Assembly (NCBI GenBank): GCA_025350505.1
Contig: JANXXS010000170.1
Location: 1-49,049 of the forward strand
DNA length: 49,049 nt
DNA from: Burkholderiales bacterium
GTDB taxonomy: Bacteria > Pseudomonadota > Gammaproteobacteria > Burkholderiales > Burkholderiaceae_C
Direction: 5' to 3'
Shown here: positions 38,704 to 49,049 of the stretch, one piece after another
Layout: each line of letters starts with the position of its first letter
Numbering within the stretch: position 1 is the first letter of the stretch
Program-made: the position numbers and the translations under genes
The notes under the pieces: model-generated
Told to the model about the DNA's origin: nothing
Seen by the model: the letters and a program-made list of their open reading frames with translations, nothing else
The model's database searches: none

Positions 38704-39275
38704 CTGCTCGCTGCCGAGAGCCAATAGCCGGCCGCACCGCGTTGCGCATCGCCGCGGCGGAAGGCGAGCGACCGCGGCGCGCTGTCGAAGGAGAGCAAGG
38801 TACGAGGCAGAACGTCGATCGATTCGTCGCGTTTGGATCGCGTCTCGAAGCGCCCGGCCACGACGGCGTAGAGACCGCACCAGCCGGACGCGGGCAGCCA
38901 CGGCTCGCCGCCGTCGACGCGGCGCATGGCGCCCGCCACGCCATGCGTCAGCAGGTTGAGCACCTGGCACGGCCCGTCGATCAGGGCGCAGCCGGTTGGG
39001 GCGCCGCCATCGAAGACGAGCGGCGCGGTCTCGCGGGTGCAGCGGTGGGCGACGCCGTCGATCGTCAGCACGAGGCCGGCGCCGCGCAGCACGGCGAGGT
39101 ACCGCTCGACCCCGGGATAGGCGGAAAAGGGGCCGTCGGCGCCGATCTCGGCGAGGCCGACGCGAACCTTCCAGTCGGGGCCCGGCGGCCGCAGCAACAG
39201 CTCCTGCATGACGCCGCCACCGTTGCGCCATGGCTGGAAGGGCACGTCGCTGGCGTAGACGCGTTCGACGTTCAC
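38700..39275 (-). CDS. hutD: HutD family protein
   Basis: The 191-residue protein matches HutD, a cupin-fold protein: [27 protein letters not shown]-like [19 protein letters not shown], then LLTHG. HutD is thought to bind formylglutamate and moderate hut expression. The start is taken as GTG at 39275 (V-N-V-E-R-V) because HutD proteins begin just before the PWRNGGG block; upstream codons read into hutC-side sequence without homology. Confidence 0.85.
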   Translation of the reverse strand: MNVERVYASDVPFQPWRNGGGVMQELLLRPPGPDWKVRVGLAEIGADGPFSAYPGVERYLAVLRGAGLVLTIDGVAHRCTRETAPLVFDGGAPTGCALIDGPCQVLNLLTHGVAGAMRRVDGGEPWLPASGWCGLYAVVAGRFETRSKRDESIDVLPRTLLSFDSAPRSLAFRRGDAQRGAAGYWLSAASR

Positions 39276-39324
39276 GCGCGAGCCCTCGCTTGCGTCGCGA
39301 GGTCTGCTGGCAGGACGGCGCGAC

Positions 39325-40050
39325 TCATGGACTGAAGCTGCCTTCGAGCTGATAGCGCGAGCCGGGATGGACCAGCCGAGCCAGCGTGATCGGCACGCCG
39401 CGGCTGACGGTGCGGCGCACGACGACCAGGCAGGCATCGCCGGCGCCGATGCCGAGCAGGCGCGCTTCGCGTCCGGTCGGCGCGCTCGCCTCGATCGTGT
39501 ACTGCGCCTCCCAGAGCGGCGCGACCTCGAGCAGGTAGTGGGTCGGCGTCGTCTTCGTGAAGTCGACCGACAGGTAGTCGGGCGCGCAGGCCGGATTGAC
39601 GTAGCGGTCCGCGCACTGCAACGGGACGCCGTTGTCGTGGTGGACGATGAGCGAATGGAACACCGGCGCGCCGACGGCCAGGCCGAGCCGGCCGGCGAGG
39701 GCGCGCGGCGCGCGCTCTTCGCGCTTCAGGTGCACCTCGGCGTGATGGCGGTGGCCGCGCGACTCGATCTCTTCGTGCAGGTCGCGGATGGTCAGGGTGG
39801 ACGAGACGCGATAGAGCTGGGCGGCGAAGGTGCCGACGCCCTGCGAGCGGTCGACCAGGCCCTCGGCACGCAGCTCCCTCAAGGCGCGGTTCACGGTCAT
39901 GCGGCTGACGCCGAACACCGCGACCAGCTCGGCCTCCGACGGCATCAGCGCACCCGGTGCCCATCGCCCAGACGCGAGGCCGTCCCGGAGGTACTTCTTG
40001 ACGCGGGCATACGGCGCCAGCGGCGCTTCGGCGAGGGCGGCGAAAGCCAT
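39325..40050 (-). CDS. hutC: Histidine utilisation repressor (GntR/UTRA)
   Basis: The 241-residue protein has a winged helix (about 10-80: [42 protein letters not shown]) and a UTRA domain (about 95-235). HutC represses hut operons and is released by urocanate. It is the first gene of the minus-strand operon and divergent from hutU; a perfect 14-bp palindrome lies 21 bases upstream of its start. Confidence 0.92.
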   Translation of the reverse strand: MAFAALAEAPLAPYARVKKYLRDGLASGRWAPGALMPSEAELVAVFGVSRMTVNRALRELRAEGLVDRSQGVGTFAAQLYRVSSTLTIRDLHEEIESRGHRHHAEVHLKREERAPRALAGRLGLAVGAPVFHSLIVHHDNGVPLQCADRYVNPACAPDYLSVDFTKTTPTHYLLEVAPLWEAQYTIEASAPTGREARLLGIGAGDACLVVVRRTVSRGVPITLARLVHPGSRYQLEGSFSP

Positions 40051-40071
40051 GCTCGATCCTACTTGCCTAAG

Positions 40072-40085
40072 CTTGTCTAGACAAG
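40072..40085. promoter_or_regulatory. Probable HutC operator (perfect palindrome)
   Basis: CTTGTCTAGACAAG is a perfect 14-bp palindrome in the 70-bp region between hutC and hutU. Its T-G-T...A-C-A core resembles GntR/HutC-type sites, and its position lets one bound repressor block both divergent promoters. Confidence 0.75.
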
Positions 40086-40120
40086 TAGAGTTCGACGGTC
40101 AGCGCTCGCGGAGTTCCACG

Positions 40121-41827
40121 ATGACCGACCTGTCGACGATCCACCGATTCGCCCAGCCGCGGCCCGTCCGGGCGCCGCGCGGCAGCACGATCAGCTGCGC
40201 CAACTGGCAGATCGAGGCGGCCTACCGCATGATCCAGAACAACCTCGATCCCGAGGTCGCCGAGAACCCCGATGCGCTCGTCGTCTACGGCGGCATCGGC
40301 AAGGCGGCGCGCAACTGGGACTGCTTCGAGGCGATCCTCGCTTCGCTGAAGAAGCTCGAGGAAGACGAGACCCTGCTGGTGCAAAGCGGCAAGCCGGTCG
40401 GCGTGTTCCGCACCCATGTCGACGCGCCGCGGGTGCTCATCGCCAACTCGAACCTGGTGCCCAGGTGGGCGACCTGGGAGCACTTCGACGAGCTCGACCG
40501 CAAGGGCCTGATGATGTTCGGCCAGATGACGGCGGGCTCCTGGATCTACATCGGCAGCCAGGGCATTGTCCAGGGCACCTACGAGACCTTCGTCGAGGCG
40601 GGTCGCCAGCACTTCGGTGGCAGCCTGGCGGGTCGCTGGATCCTGACCGCCGGCCTCGGTGGCATGGGCGGCGCGCAGCCCCTGGCGGCGACCTTCGCCG
40701 GCGCCGTCTCGCTCACCGTCGAATGCCAGCAAAGCCGCATCGACTTCCGGCTCCGCTCGCGCTACCTCGACGCGCAGGCGAGCGACATCGACGACGCGCT
40801 GGCGCGCATCGCGAAGTACACCGCCGCAAAGCGCGCCGTCTCGATCGGCCTGCTCGGCAACGCTGCGGAGGTGCTGCCCGAGCTGGTGCGGCGCGGCGTG
40901 AAGCCCGACCTCGTCACCGACCAGACCTCGGCGCACGACCTCGTCAACGGCTACCTGCCACCCGGCTGGAGCGTCGAGCGCTGGCGCGCGGCACAGGCCG
41001 ATTCGTCGCAGCATGCCGCACTGCGCGCGGCCGCCGCCGCGGGCTGCGCCACACACGTGCAGGCGATGCTCGACTTCCAGTCGGCCGGCGTGCCGACCGT
41101 CGACTACGGCAACAACATCCGCCAGGTCGCCTTCGACGCCGGCGTGAAGAACGCCTTCGCCTTTCCGGGCTTCGTGCCGGCCTACATCCGGCCGCTCTTC
41201 TGCCGCGGCAAGGGGCCGTTCCGCTGGGTCGCTTTGTCGGGCGATCCGGAAGACATTCGCAAGACCGACGCCAAGATGAAGGAGCTTTTCCCGGACGACG
41301 CGCACCTGCATCGCTGGCTCGAGATGGCCGGCGAGCGCATCGCCTTCCAGGGCCTGCCGGCGCGCATCTGCTGGATCGGTCTCGGCGAGCGGCATCGCAC
41401 CGGCCTCGCTTTCAACGAGATGGTGAAGTCGGGCGAGCTGAAGGCGCCGATCGTGATCGGCCGCGACCACCTCGACGCCGGCTCGGTAGCCAGCCCGAAC
41501 CGCGAGACCGAGTCGATGCGGGACGGGTCGGACGCGGTCTCCGATTGGCCTTTGCTCAACGCCTTGCTCAACACCGCCGGCGGCGCGACCTGGGTCTCGC
41601 TGCACCACGGCGGCGGCGTCGGCATGGGCTATTCGCAGCATGCAGGCGTCGTCATCGTCTGCGACGGCACCGACGCTGCCGCGAAGCGCATCGAGCGCGT
41701 GCTCTGGAACGACCCGGCCACCGGCGTCATGCGCCATGCCGATGCCGGCTACGAGGACGCGATCGAATGCGCGCGCGAGCAAGGGTTGGACATGCCCATG
41801 CTCGCCCCGACGCAGCTGTCATCCTGA
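40121..41827 (+). CDS. hutU: Urocanate hydratase
   Basis: The 568-residue protein is a full-length urocanase: [16 protein letters not shown], the NAD-binding [27 protein letters not shown] and [16 protein letters not shown]. It converts urocanate to imidazolonepropionate with tightly bound NAD. The ATG at 40121 starts the usual M-T-D-L leader. The last two codons and the stop lie in a palindromic repeat (41816-41887). Confidence 0.95.
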   Translation: MTDLSTIHRFAQPRPVRAPRGSTISCANWQIEAAYRMIQNNLDPEVAENPDALVVYGGIGKAARNWDCFEAILASLKKLEEDETLLVQSGKPVGVFRTHVDAPRVLIANSNLVPRWATWEHFDELDRKGLMMFGQMTAGSWIYIGSQGIVQGTYETFVEAGRQHFGGSLAGRWILTAGLGGMGGAQPLAATFAGAVSLTVECQQSRIDFRLRSRYLDAQASDIDDALARIAKYTAAKRAVSIGLLGNAAEVLPELVRRGVKPDLVTDQTSAHDLVNGYLPPGWSVERWRAAQADSSQHAALRAAAAAGCATHVQAMLDFQSAGVPTVDYGNNIRQVAFDAGVKNAFAFPGFVPAYIRPLFCRGKGPFRWVALSGDPEDIRKTDAKMKELFPDDAHLHRWLEMAGERIAFQGLPARICWIGLGERHRTGLAFNEMVKSGELKAPIVIGRDHLDAGSVASPNRETESMRDGSDAVSDWPLLNALLNTAGGATWVSLHHGGGVGMGYSQHAGVVIVCDGTDAAAKRIERVLWNDPATGVMRHADAGYEDAIECAREQGLDMPMLAPTQLSS

Positions 41828-41887
41828 GCGCAGCGAAGGATCCCCACATGCGCCAGACGAGATGCTTCGCTGCGCCCGGCATGACAG
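41816..41887. repeat. Palindromic intergenic repeat between hutU and hutH
   Basis: The arms CTGTCATCCTGAGCGCAGCG and its imperfect reverse complement, ending CATGACAG, enclose about 18 unpaired bases. This CCTGAGCG...GAAGGATC type of hairpin is a dispersed, multi-copy repeat in many bacterial genomes. It forms the end of hutU and reaches to 19 bases before hutH. Confidence 0.75.
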
Positions 41888-41906
41888 CGTCGAAGGCGAT
41901 GGCCGC

Positions 41907-43463
41907 ATGATTCTGCTCGCGCCCGGCGCGTTGACGTTGGAGCAGCTGCAGGCGATCCACGCCGGTGCTGCGCCGCTCCTGCTGGCCGCGGCGTCGCGCC
42001 AGGCGATTCGTGCCAGCGCCGCGGTCGTGCAACGGGCGGCGCGCGGCGCCGAGCCGGTCTACGGCGTCAACACCGGCTTCGGCAAGCTCGCCAGCACGCG
42101 TATCGACGCCGAGCAGCTCGGCACCTTGCAGCTCAACCTGATCCGCTCGCACTCGGTCGGCGTCGGTGAGCCGCTGTCGCCTGCGGTCGTGCGCCTCGTG
42201 CTCGCGCTGAAGGCCGCCAGCCTGGCGCGCGGCCACTCGGGCGTGCGCGAATCGGTGGTCGACACACTGCTCGACGTGCACAACGCCGGCCTCGTGCCGT
42301 ACGTGCCTTCGCAGGGATCGGTCGGTGCCTCGGGCGACCTCGCGCCGCTCGCGCACATGACGCTGGCGCTGACCGGCGAAGGCGAGATGCTGGTCGACGG
42401 CCGGCGCATGCCGGCCGCGCCGGCGCTCGCCGCCGCGGGCATCGCGCCGCTGCTGCTCGCCGCCAAGGAAGGGCTGGCCCTCATCAACGGCACGCAGGTC
42501 TCGACCGCGCTCGCCTTGCACGCATTGCTCGACTTCGAGCCGGCCCTCGAGGCCGCGCTCGTCATCGGCGCGATGACCGTCGACGCGGCGCGCGGCAGCG
42601 ACGCCCCGTTCGATCCACGCATCCATGCCGTGCGCGGCCAGCCCGGGCAGATCGACGTGGCGCAGTACTACCGCGCGCTGCTCGCCGGCAGCGAGATCCG
42701 GCGCTCGCACCTCGAAGGCGACGACCGCGTGCAGGACCCGTACAGCCTGCGCTGCCAGCCGCAGGTGGTGGGCGCCTGCCTCGACTCGCTGCGTCATGCG
42801 GCGCTGGTGCTGCTGCGCGAGGCCAACGCCGTGACCGACAACCCGCTCGTCTTCGCTGGCACGGGCGCCGACGATGCGGGCGAGATCGTCTCGGGCGGCA
42901 ACTTCCACGCCGAGCCGGTGGCGCTCGCCTGCGACGCGATGGCGCTGGCCATCGCCGAGGTCGGCGCCATTGCCGAGCGGCGCATCGCCATGCTCATCGA
43001 TGCCGGCGTGTCGCGCCTGCCGCCTTTCCTCACCTCCGACCCGGGCCTGAACAGCGGCTTCATGATCGCCCACGTGACCGCCGCGGCGCTGGCCAGCGAG
43101 AACAAGTCGCTGGCCCATCCGGCCAGCGTCGACAGCCTGCCGACCAGCGCCAACCAGGAAGACCATGTGTCGATGGCGACTTTCGCGGCGCGGCGCTTGC
43201 AGCCGATGATCGCCAACACGTCGTACATCCTGGGCATCGAGTTGCTCGCCGCGGCGCAAGGCATCGAGTTCCTGCGCCCGCTGGCCAGCTCGGCCGCGCT
43301 AGAGTCGGCGCACGCGCTGCTGCGCCAGCGTTGTCCGGCGATGCCGACCGACCGCTATCTCGCCCCCGACATCGAGCACGCGACCGAGCTGGTTCGCGAC
43401 GGCTCTCTGGCGCGCCTCTTGCGAACGCTTCCTGATCTGCCGGTGCTCTGGAAGCCAGTCTGA
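41907..43463 (+). CDS. hutH: Histidine ammonia-lyase
   Basis: The 518-residue protein has the MIO-forming triad Ala-Ser-Gly (141-143) in [15 protein letters not shown], the catalytic Tyr52 in VYGVNTGFG and the C-terminal [14 protein letters not shown]. It deaminates histidine to urocanate, the first step and the source of the HutC inducer. The start ATG at 41907 gives the normal family length. Same strand as hutU, 79 bases downstream with the repeat in between. Confidence 0.96.
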   Translation: MILLAPGALTLEQLQAIHAGAAPLLLAAASRQAIRASAAVVQRAARGAEPVYGVNTGFGKLASTRIDAEQLGTLQLNLIRSHSVGVGEPLSPAVVRLVLALKAASLARGHSGVRESVVDTLLDVHNAGLVPYVPSQGSVGASGDLAPLAHMTLALTGEGEMLVDGRRMPAAPALAAAGIAPLLLAAKEGLALINGTQVSTALALHALLDFEPALEAALVIGAMTVDAARGSDAPFDPRIHAVRGQPGQIDVAQYYRALLAGSEIRRSHLEGDDRVQDPYSLRCQPQVVGACLDSLRHAALVLLREANAVTDNPLVFAGTGADDAGEIVSGGNFHAEPVALACDAMALAIAEVGAIAERRIAMLIDAGVSRLPPFLTSDPGLNSGFMIAHVTAAALASENKSLAHPASVDSLPTSANQEDHVSMATFAARRLQPMIANTSYILGIELLAAAQGIEFLRPLASSAALESAHALLRQRCPAMPTDRYLAPDIEHATELVRDGSLARLLRTLPDLPVLWKPV

Positions 43464-43492
43464 ATCTCAACCTCACCAGAAGGATCTTGACC

Positions 43493-44440
43493 ATGAACAA
43501 GAAGCTCATCGCGGTCGCCGCCGCGGCCTCGTTCGCCGCCGTCGCGCAGGCCCAGGAAACCAAGGTGGCGATCGCCATCTCGGGCTGGACCGGCTTCGCG
43601 CCGCTCACGCTGGCCAAGGAGGCAGGCCTCTTCAAGAAGCAGGGCCTCGACGTGACGATCAAGAAGATCCCGCAGAAGGACCGCCATCTCGCGATCGCCT
43701 CGGGCGACGTGCAGTGCGCGGCGACGACGGTCGAGACCTGGATCGGCTGGAATGCCGCCGGCGTGGCGACGACGCAGATCTTCCAGCTCGACAAGAGCTA
43801 CGGCGCCGACGGCATGGTCGTGAAGAACGGCATCGCCAAGATTTCCGATCTGAAGGGCAAGACCGTCGCCGCCAGCCCGCCGGGAACGTCGCCGTACTTC
43901 GCGCTCGCATGGATGCTGAAGAAGAACGGCATGTCGCCCAAGGACGTGAAGGTCGTCAACCTCGAGCCGCAACCCGCCGCCAACGCCATCATCGCCGGCA
44001 CCGAGGGCATCGACGCGGCCATGACCTACGAGCCCTATCTCTCGGCGGTGCGCGCCAAGCCCGATGCCGGCAAGATCATCGCCACGACGCTCGACTATCC
44101 GATGGTGATGGACACCTTCGGCTGCACACCGAAATTCCTGGCCGAGAACCCGAAGGCCGCCAAGGGCCTGGCCGACGCCTACTTCGAGGCCGTCGACATG
44201 ATCAAGGCCGAGCCGAAGAAGAGCTTCGAGATCATGGGCGCCGACGTCAAGCAGTCGGGCGAGGCCTTCGAGGGCAGCCAGAAGTACCTGCGCTGGCAGG
44301 ACCGCGCCGCGAACCAGAAGTTCTTCGCCGGCGAGCACGCCGCCTTCAGCAAGGAAGCGGCCGACCTGCTGCTCGAGGCCGGCATCATCAAGCAGATTCC
44401 CGACATGACGAAGCTCGCCGACACGCAGTTCATCAAGTGA
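43493..44440 (+). CDS. ABC transporter substrate-binding protein, NMT1/TauA-like
   Basis: The 315-residue protein begins with a signal peptide (MNKKLIAVAAAASFAAVAQA) and continues as a nitrate/taurine-class binding protein (AISGWTGFAPLTLAKEAGLF, then SGDVQCAATTVETWIGW). The ATG at 43493 has AGAAGGA upstream at good distance; an in-frame TTG six bases earlier is less likely. It is 29 bases after hutH, suggesting import of histidine, urocanate or a related imidazole, though the family is normally not associated with amino acids. Confidence 0.87.
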   Translation: MNKKLIAVAAAASFAAVAQAQETKVAIAISGWTGFAPLTLAKEAGLFKKQGLDVTIKKIPQKDRHLAIASGDVQCAATTVETWIGWNAAGVATTQIFQLDKSYGADGMVVKNGIAKISDLKGKTVAASPPGTSPYFALAWMLKKNGMSPKDVKVVNLEPQPAANAIIAGTEGIDAAMTYEPYLSAVRAKPDAGKIIATTLDYPMVMDTFGCTPKFLAENPKAAKGLADAYFEAVDMIKAEPKKSFEIMGADVKQSGEAFEGSQKYLRWQDRAANQKFFAGEHAAFSKEAADLLLEAGIIKQIPDMTKLADTQFIK

Positions 44441-44446
44441 ATTCCT

Positions 44447-44470
44447 CCCTCTCCCGCACGCGGGAGAGGG
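44447..44470. repeat. GC-rich hairpin repeat
   Basis: CCCTCTCCCG and CGGGAGAGGG form a perfect 10-bp stem with a 4-base loop, followed by CAGGGGTGAGGG. This is another dispersed bacterial intergenic repeat type. It separates the binding-protein gene from the permease gene and may adjust their relative expression. Confidence 0.75.
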
Positions 44471-44489
44471 CAGGGGTGAGGGTTGTCGC

Positions 44490-45265
44490 ATGAAGCCGCT
44501 CACCCCCGTCGCTCCCGGCGCGCGACTGCTGCTCGGCATCGCCTTCTTCATCGTCTTCGTCGCCGTCTGGTCGTTCGCGACGTTCGGCGGCTTCGTCTCG
44601 AAGACTTTCCTCGCCGACCCGGCCTCGATGGTGCGATCGGGCTGGGTCTTGCTGGCGACGCAGGGCTTCGGCTGGGACATCGGCTGGACGGTCTGGCGCG
44701 TCTTCGGTGGCTTCGTCATCGCTGCAGTGCTGGCGCTGCCGCTCGGCATCGCCATGGGCGCCTACAAGCCGGTCGAGGCCTTCTTCGAGCCTTTCGTCAG
44801 CTTTGCGCGCTACCTGCCGGCGAGCGCCTTCATTCCGCTGCTCATCCTGTGGGCCGGCATCGGCGAGGCGCAGAAGCTTTCGCTCATCTTCATCGGCTCG
44901 TTCTTCCAGCTCGTGCTGATGATCGCGGTCATCGTCGGCAACACGCGTCGCGACCTGGTCGAGGCCGCGTACACGCTCGGCGTCCGCGACCGCGGCCTGA
45001 TCCGGCGCGTCCTCATTCCCGGCGCGGCGCCCGAGATCGCCGAGGTGCTGCGCATGGTGCTCGGCTGGGCCTGGACCTACGTGATCGTCGCCGAGTTGAT
45101 CGGCGCCTCCAGCGGCATCGGCCACATGATCACCGACAGCCAGGCGCTGCTCGCCACCGACCAGATCATCTTCGGCATCATCGTCATCGGCCTGATCGGC
45201 CTGGCCAGCGACCTGCTCTTCAAGTGGACGAACCGGCGCCTCTTTCCATGGGCGGCGCTCGGGCG

Positions 45266-45269
<4 letters not shown>
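44490..45269 (+). CDS. ABC transporter permease, TauC-like
   Basis: The 259-residue inner-membrane protein has about six hydrophobic segments (first at 12-32) and the ATPase-contacting loop TLGVRDRGLIRRVLIPGAAPE. It forms the channel of the hut-linked importer. Its ATG follows the hairpin repeat, and its stop overlaps the ATPase start by four bases. Confidence 0.9.
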
Positions 45270-46051
<782 letters not shown>

Positions 46052-46062
46052 AGTCCGGAGTG

Positions 46063-46794
46063 ATGGGAATGCCGAAGCTCTGGGCCGGTGCAAGCGGCTA
46101 CGCCTTCAAGGAATGGAAGGGGAGCTTCTACCCCGAGAAGATCGCACCCGAGGCCATGCTCGCGTGGTACGCGGAGCGGCTGCCCGCCGTCGAGATCAAC
46201 AACACCTTCTATCAGATGCCCAAGGTCGCGGTGCTGGCGAACTGGTTGGAGACAACGCCCGAGGCCTTTCGATTCGCCATCAAGGCGTCGCGTCGCATCA
46301 CGCACGATGCGCGGCTCAAGGCCGACGCCTCGGCCGACTCGGTCGCCTATCTCTACAAGAATCTCGCCGCGCTGGGCAGCAAGCGCGGCCCGGTGCTCTT
46401 TCAGCTGCCGCCCTTTCTCAAGAAGGACTTGCCGCGCCTGAGCGAATTTCTGCGATTGCTGCCCGAAGGCCACGGTGCGGCCTTCGAGTTTCGCCACGAC
46501 AGCTGGTTCGACGACGACGTCTACGCAGCGCTGCAGGCCGCCGGCGCGTCGCTCTGCCTGTCGGAGCGCGAAGACAATGCGCCGCCGCCGCTCGTCGAAA
46601 CCGCGTCGTGGGGCTACCTGAGATTGCGACTGGAGAACTACTCGGAGGACGAGCTCGCGCAATGGGTTCGCCGCCTCGCGGCGACCAAGTGGCAGGAGAT
46701 CCACGTGTACTTCATGCACGAGCCGACCGCGCCCGGATATGCGACGACCCTGCTGCGCCTGCACGCGGCCCTGAACCCGGCCACGCTCCCTTGA
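46063..46794 (+). CDS. DUF72 (YecE-like) family protein
   Basis: The 243-residue protein matches the DUF72 TIM-barrel family: LWAGASGYAFKEWKGSFYP, VEINNTFYQMP, FAIKASRRITHD, LFQLPP, FEFRHDSWF and the C-terminal VYFMHE. The biochemical role of the family is unknown. It follows the ATPase gene by 11 bases and may be co-transcribed by read-through. The ATG at 46063 is preferred over the GTG at 46060. Confidence 0.9.
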   Translation: MGMPKLWAGASGYAFKEWKGSFYPEKIAPEAMLAWYAERLPAVEINNTFYQMPKVAVLANWLETTPEAFRFAIKASRRITHDARLKADASADSVAYLYKNLAALGSKRGPVLFQLPPFLKKDLPRLSEFLRLLPEGHGAAFEFRHDSWFDDDVYAALQAAGASLCLSEREDNAPPPLVETASWGYLRLRLENYSEDELAQWVRRLAATKWQEIHVYFMHEPTAPGYATTLLRLHAALNPATLP

Positions 46795-46828
46795 GGGCGG
46801 CGGCCGGAGGTGGATAGAGCGTCTGGAC

Positions 46829-49030
46829 TCAGCTCGACGCGGCGCTCGACGCCGGCGATGCCATCGCCGGGGCGCTGGCCGGGGCAGCAGGCCCGCTCGC
46901 CATCGGCATCGTCGCCGGCGCCACCTGCGATGCCGCCGGCATGGCGTGCGTCGCCGCGTCGGTTGATCCGGCCGGGATCGGCAGCAGCGGCACGATCAAC
47001 AGCGCGACGATGTTGATGATCTTGATCAACGGGTTGACGGCCGGCCCGGCAGTGTCCTTGTACGGATCGCCGACGGTGTCGCCGGTGACGGCGGCCTTGT
47101 GCGCCTCGCTGCCCTTGCCGCCGAAGTGGCCGTCTTCGATGTACTTCTTGGCGTTGTCCCAGGCACCGCCGCCGGTGCACATCGAGATGGCGACGAAGAG
47201 ACCGGTGACGATCGTGCCCATGAGCAGGCCGCCGAGCGCCGCCGGCCCGAGCAGCAGGCCGACGATGATCGGCACGACCACCGGCAGCAGCGACGGGATC
47301 ATCATTTCCTTGATGGCCGCCTTGGTCAGCATGTCGACCGCGACGCCGTATTCCGGCTTGGCCGTGCCTTCCATGATGCCCTTGATGTCACGAAACTGAC
47401 GCCGTACCTCGACCACCACGGCGCCGGCGGCGCGGCCGACCGCTTCCATCGCCATCGCGCCGAACAGGTAGGGAATGAGGCCGCCGATGAACAGGCCGAC
47501 GATGACGCGCGGCTCGCTCAGGTCGAACGAGACCGACATGCCGCGCGCCGTCAGCGAGTGGGTGTAGTCGGCGAACAGCACCAGCGCCGCGAGGCCGGCC
47601 GAGCCGATCGCGTAGCCCTTGGTGACCGCCTTGGTCGTGTTGCCGACAGCGTCGAGCGGGTCGGTGACGTCGCGCACGCTCGCAGGCAGTTCGGCCATCT
47701 CGGCGATGCCGCCGGCGTTGTCGGTGATCGGGCCGTAAGCGTCCAGCGCCACGACGATGCCGGCCATGCTCAGCATCGCGGTGGCGGCGACGGCGATGCC
47801 GTAGAGGCCGGCCAGCCAGTACGAGACCAGGATGGCGATGCAGACGCAGAGCACCGGCCAGGCGGTCGAGCGCATCGACACGCCGAGGCCGGCGATGAGG
47901 TTGGTGCCGTGGCCGGTGGTCGAGGCCTCGGCAATGTGCTGCACCGGCTTGTATTGCGTGCCGGTGTAGTACTCGGTGATCCAGACCATGGCCGCAGTCA
48001 GCACCAGGCCGACGGCGCAGGCGCCGAACAGGGCCATCGCCGAGACGGTGCCGCCGGCGGCGAGCTGCATCGGCGCCGGGAACATCGAGCTGGTGACGAA
48101 GTAGAACGCGACCAGCGAAAGCACGCCGGCGACGGCCAGGCCCTTGTAGAGCGCCGGCATGACGTTCTTCATGCCCGGCGAGGCCTTGACGAACATGCAG
48201 CCGATGATCGAGGCGATGATCGAGACGCCGCCGAGCAGCAGCGGATAGACGATGGCGTTGATGGTCGCGCCGGTGACCATCAAGGCGCCGAGCGCCATGG
48301 TCGCGATCAGCGTCACGGCGTAGGTCTCGAACAGGTCGGCGGCCATACCGGCGCAGTCGCCGACGTTGTCGCCGACGTTGTCGGCGATCACCGCCGGGTT
48401 GCGCGGATCGTCTTCCGGAATGCCGGCCTCGACCTTGCCGACCAGGTCGGCGCCAACGTCGGCGCCCTTGGTGAAGATGCCGCCGCCCAACCGGGCGAAG
48501 ATCGAGATCAGCGATGCGCCGAAGGCGAAGCCGAGCAGCGGCTTCAACGATTCGGAATCGACCTTGGCGCCGCCGCTGCTCACGTACCAGAAGAAGGCGC
48601 CGACGCCGATCAGGCCGAGGCCGACGACCAGCATGCCGGTGATCGCGCCGCCCTTGAAGGCGACGTCGAGCGCCGGGCCGATGCCCTTGGTGGCGGCCTC
48701 GGCGGTGCGGACGTTGGCGCGCACCGAGATATTCATGCCGATGAAGCCGCAAGCTCCGGACAGGACGGCGCCGAGCACGAAGCCGGCAGCGGTCGTCTTG
48801 CCGAGGAAGACGAAGATGAGCACGGCGAGCACGACGCCGACCGTCGCGATCGTCTTGTACTGGCGCGCCAGGTAGGCGGCCGCGCCCTGCTGGATGGCAG
48901 CGGCGATTTCCTGCATGCGTGCGTTGCCCGCGCTTTGCGCGAGGATCCAGCTTCGCTGCACGAAGCCGTAGACGACCGCGGCGAGGCCGCAAGCCAGGGC
49001 GATGTAGAGCGCCGTCGTGGTGGTGATCAA
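46829..49030 (-). CDS. hppA: K+-independent H+-translocating pyrophosphatase
   Basis: The 733-residue protein has about 16 hydrophobic segments and the pyrophosphate-binding blocks [40 protein letters not shown] and the C-terminal [19 protein letters not shown]. The segment [10 protein letters not shown] has Lys where K+-dependent enzymes have Ala, which marks the K+-independent, proton-pumping type. The start is TTG at 49030, with AGGAAGGA six bases upstream. The last 45 or so residues are an Ala/Pro/Met/Ser-rich tail not required in the family. It is convergent with the DUF72 gene. Confidence 0.95.
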   Translation of the reverse strand: MITTTTALYIALACGLAAVVYGFVQRSWILAQSAGNARMQEIAAAIQQGAAAYLARQYKTIATVGVVLAVLIFVFLGKTTAAGFVLGAVLSGACGFIGMNISVRANVRTAEAATKGIGPALDVAFKGGAITGMLVVGLGLIGVGAFFWYVSSGGAKVDSESLKPLLGFAFGASLISIFARLGGGIFTKGADVGADLVGKVEAGIPEDDPRNPAVIADNVGDNVGDCAGMAADLFETYAVTLIATMALGALMVTGATINAIVYPLLLGGVSIIASIIGCMFVKASPGMKNVMPALYKGLAVAGVLSLVAFYFVTSSMFPAPMQLAAGGTVSAMALFGACAVGLVLTAAMVWITEYYTGTQYKPVQHIAEASTTGHGTNLIAGLGVSMRSTAWPVLCVCIAILVSYWLAGLYGIAVAATAMLSMAGIVVALDAYGPITDNAGGIAEMAELPASVRDVTDPLDAVGNTTKAVTKGYAIGSAGLAALVLFADYTHSLTARGMSVSFDLSEPRVIVGLFIGGLIPYLFGAMAMEAVGRAAGAVVVEVRRQFRDIKGIMEGTAKPEYGVAVDMLTKAAIKEMMIPSLLPVVVPIIVGLLLGPAALGGLLMGTIVTGLFVAISMCTGGGAWDNAKKYIEDGHFGGKGSEAHKAAVTGDTVGDPYKDTAGPAVNPLIKIINIVALLIVPLLPIPAGSTDAATHAMPAASQVAPATMPMASGPAAPASAPAMASPASSAASS

Positions 49031-49049
49031 GTCGAGTCCTTCCTCTGTC

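Noticed and set aside
38704-39231. N-terminal extension of the imidazolonepropionase frame
   Set aside because: Arg-rich shadow of hutD; HutI starts at 38703 with the normal M-K-T-L-W opening.

Overview
The window is high-GC DNA with ATGA-type gene overlaps, a beta-proteobacterial style of gene content (a protocatechuate 4,5-cleavage cluster, a hut cluster using the HutF/HutG branch, TauABC-type transporters, an H+-pyrophosphatase) and very few non-coding bases. It most resembles a metabolically versatile Burkholderiales chromosome; the genus cannot be read from the sequence.

Layout. A tRNA-Pro(GGG) gene sits at 55-131. A 54-bp exact copy of its 3' part, including flanking bases, recurs at 24255-24308, so about 24 kb (roughly 87-24308) looks like a tRNA-integrated genomic island whose integrase is gone. 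Inside it, in order: a decayed AlpA-like fragment; a truncated RecB-like nuclease/helicase; a complete IS5-type element with a 4-bp target duplication; a formylglycine sulfatase; and, divergent from the sulfatase, a tightly packed 15-gene unit (6475-20730). This unit holds a GntR regulator, a TauABC-like importer, two SDR dehydrogenases, a thiolase, a biotin-dependent carboxylase in three separate polypeptides (PycB-like carboxyltransferase, AccB-like carrier, AccC-like biotin carboxylase), an acyl-CoA ligase, a hotdog thioesterase, a quinone-oxidoreductase-like enzyme and both subunits of an aconitase X enzyme. The right end of the island is degraded (GST fragment, two stretches without genes) apart from an alpha/beta hydrolase and an intact GST.

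To the right of the island lie a diguanylate cyclase and a small Lys/Ala-rich protein. Next is a LysR-controlled protocatechuate 4,5-cleavage (meta) cluster, ligJ-ligK-dehydrogenase-ligI-ligA-ligB-ligC-aldo/keto reductase (27099-35052), closed by a strong terminator. Then comes a complete histidine-utilisation region: hutC-D-I-G-F on the minus strand and hutU-hutH plus a TauABC-like transporter on the plus strand, with a perfect palindrome between hutC and hutU. The window ends with a DUF72 protein and a convergent K+-independent H+-pyrophosphatase.

The most unusual part is the island operon. Its gene set fits a hypothetical route: sulfate ester -> alcohol (sulfatase) -> ketone (SDR) -> beta-keto acid (biotin-dependent carboxylase) -> CoA thioester (ligase) -> thiolytic cleavage (thiolase). 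The carboxyltransferase-like subunit has replacements at two of the four metal-ligand positions of its family, so its true reaction is open. This pathway is inference from gene content, not demonstrated by the sequence.
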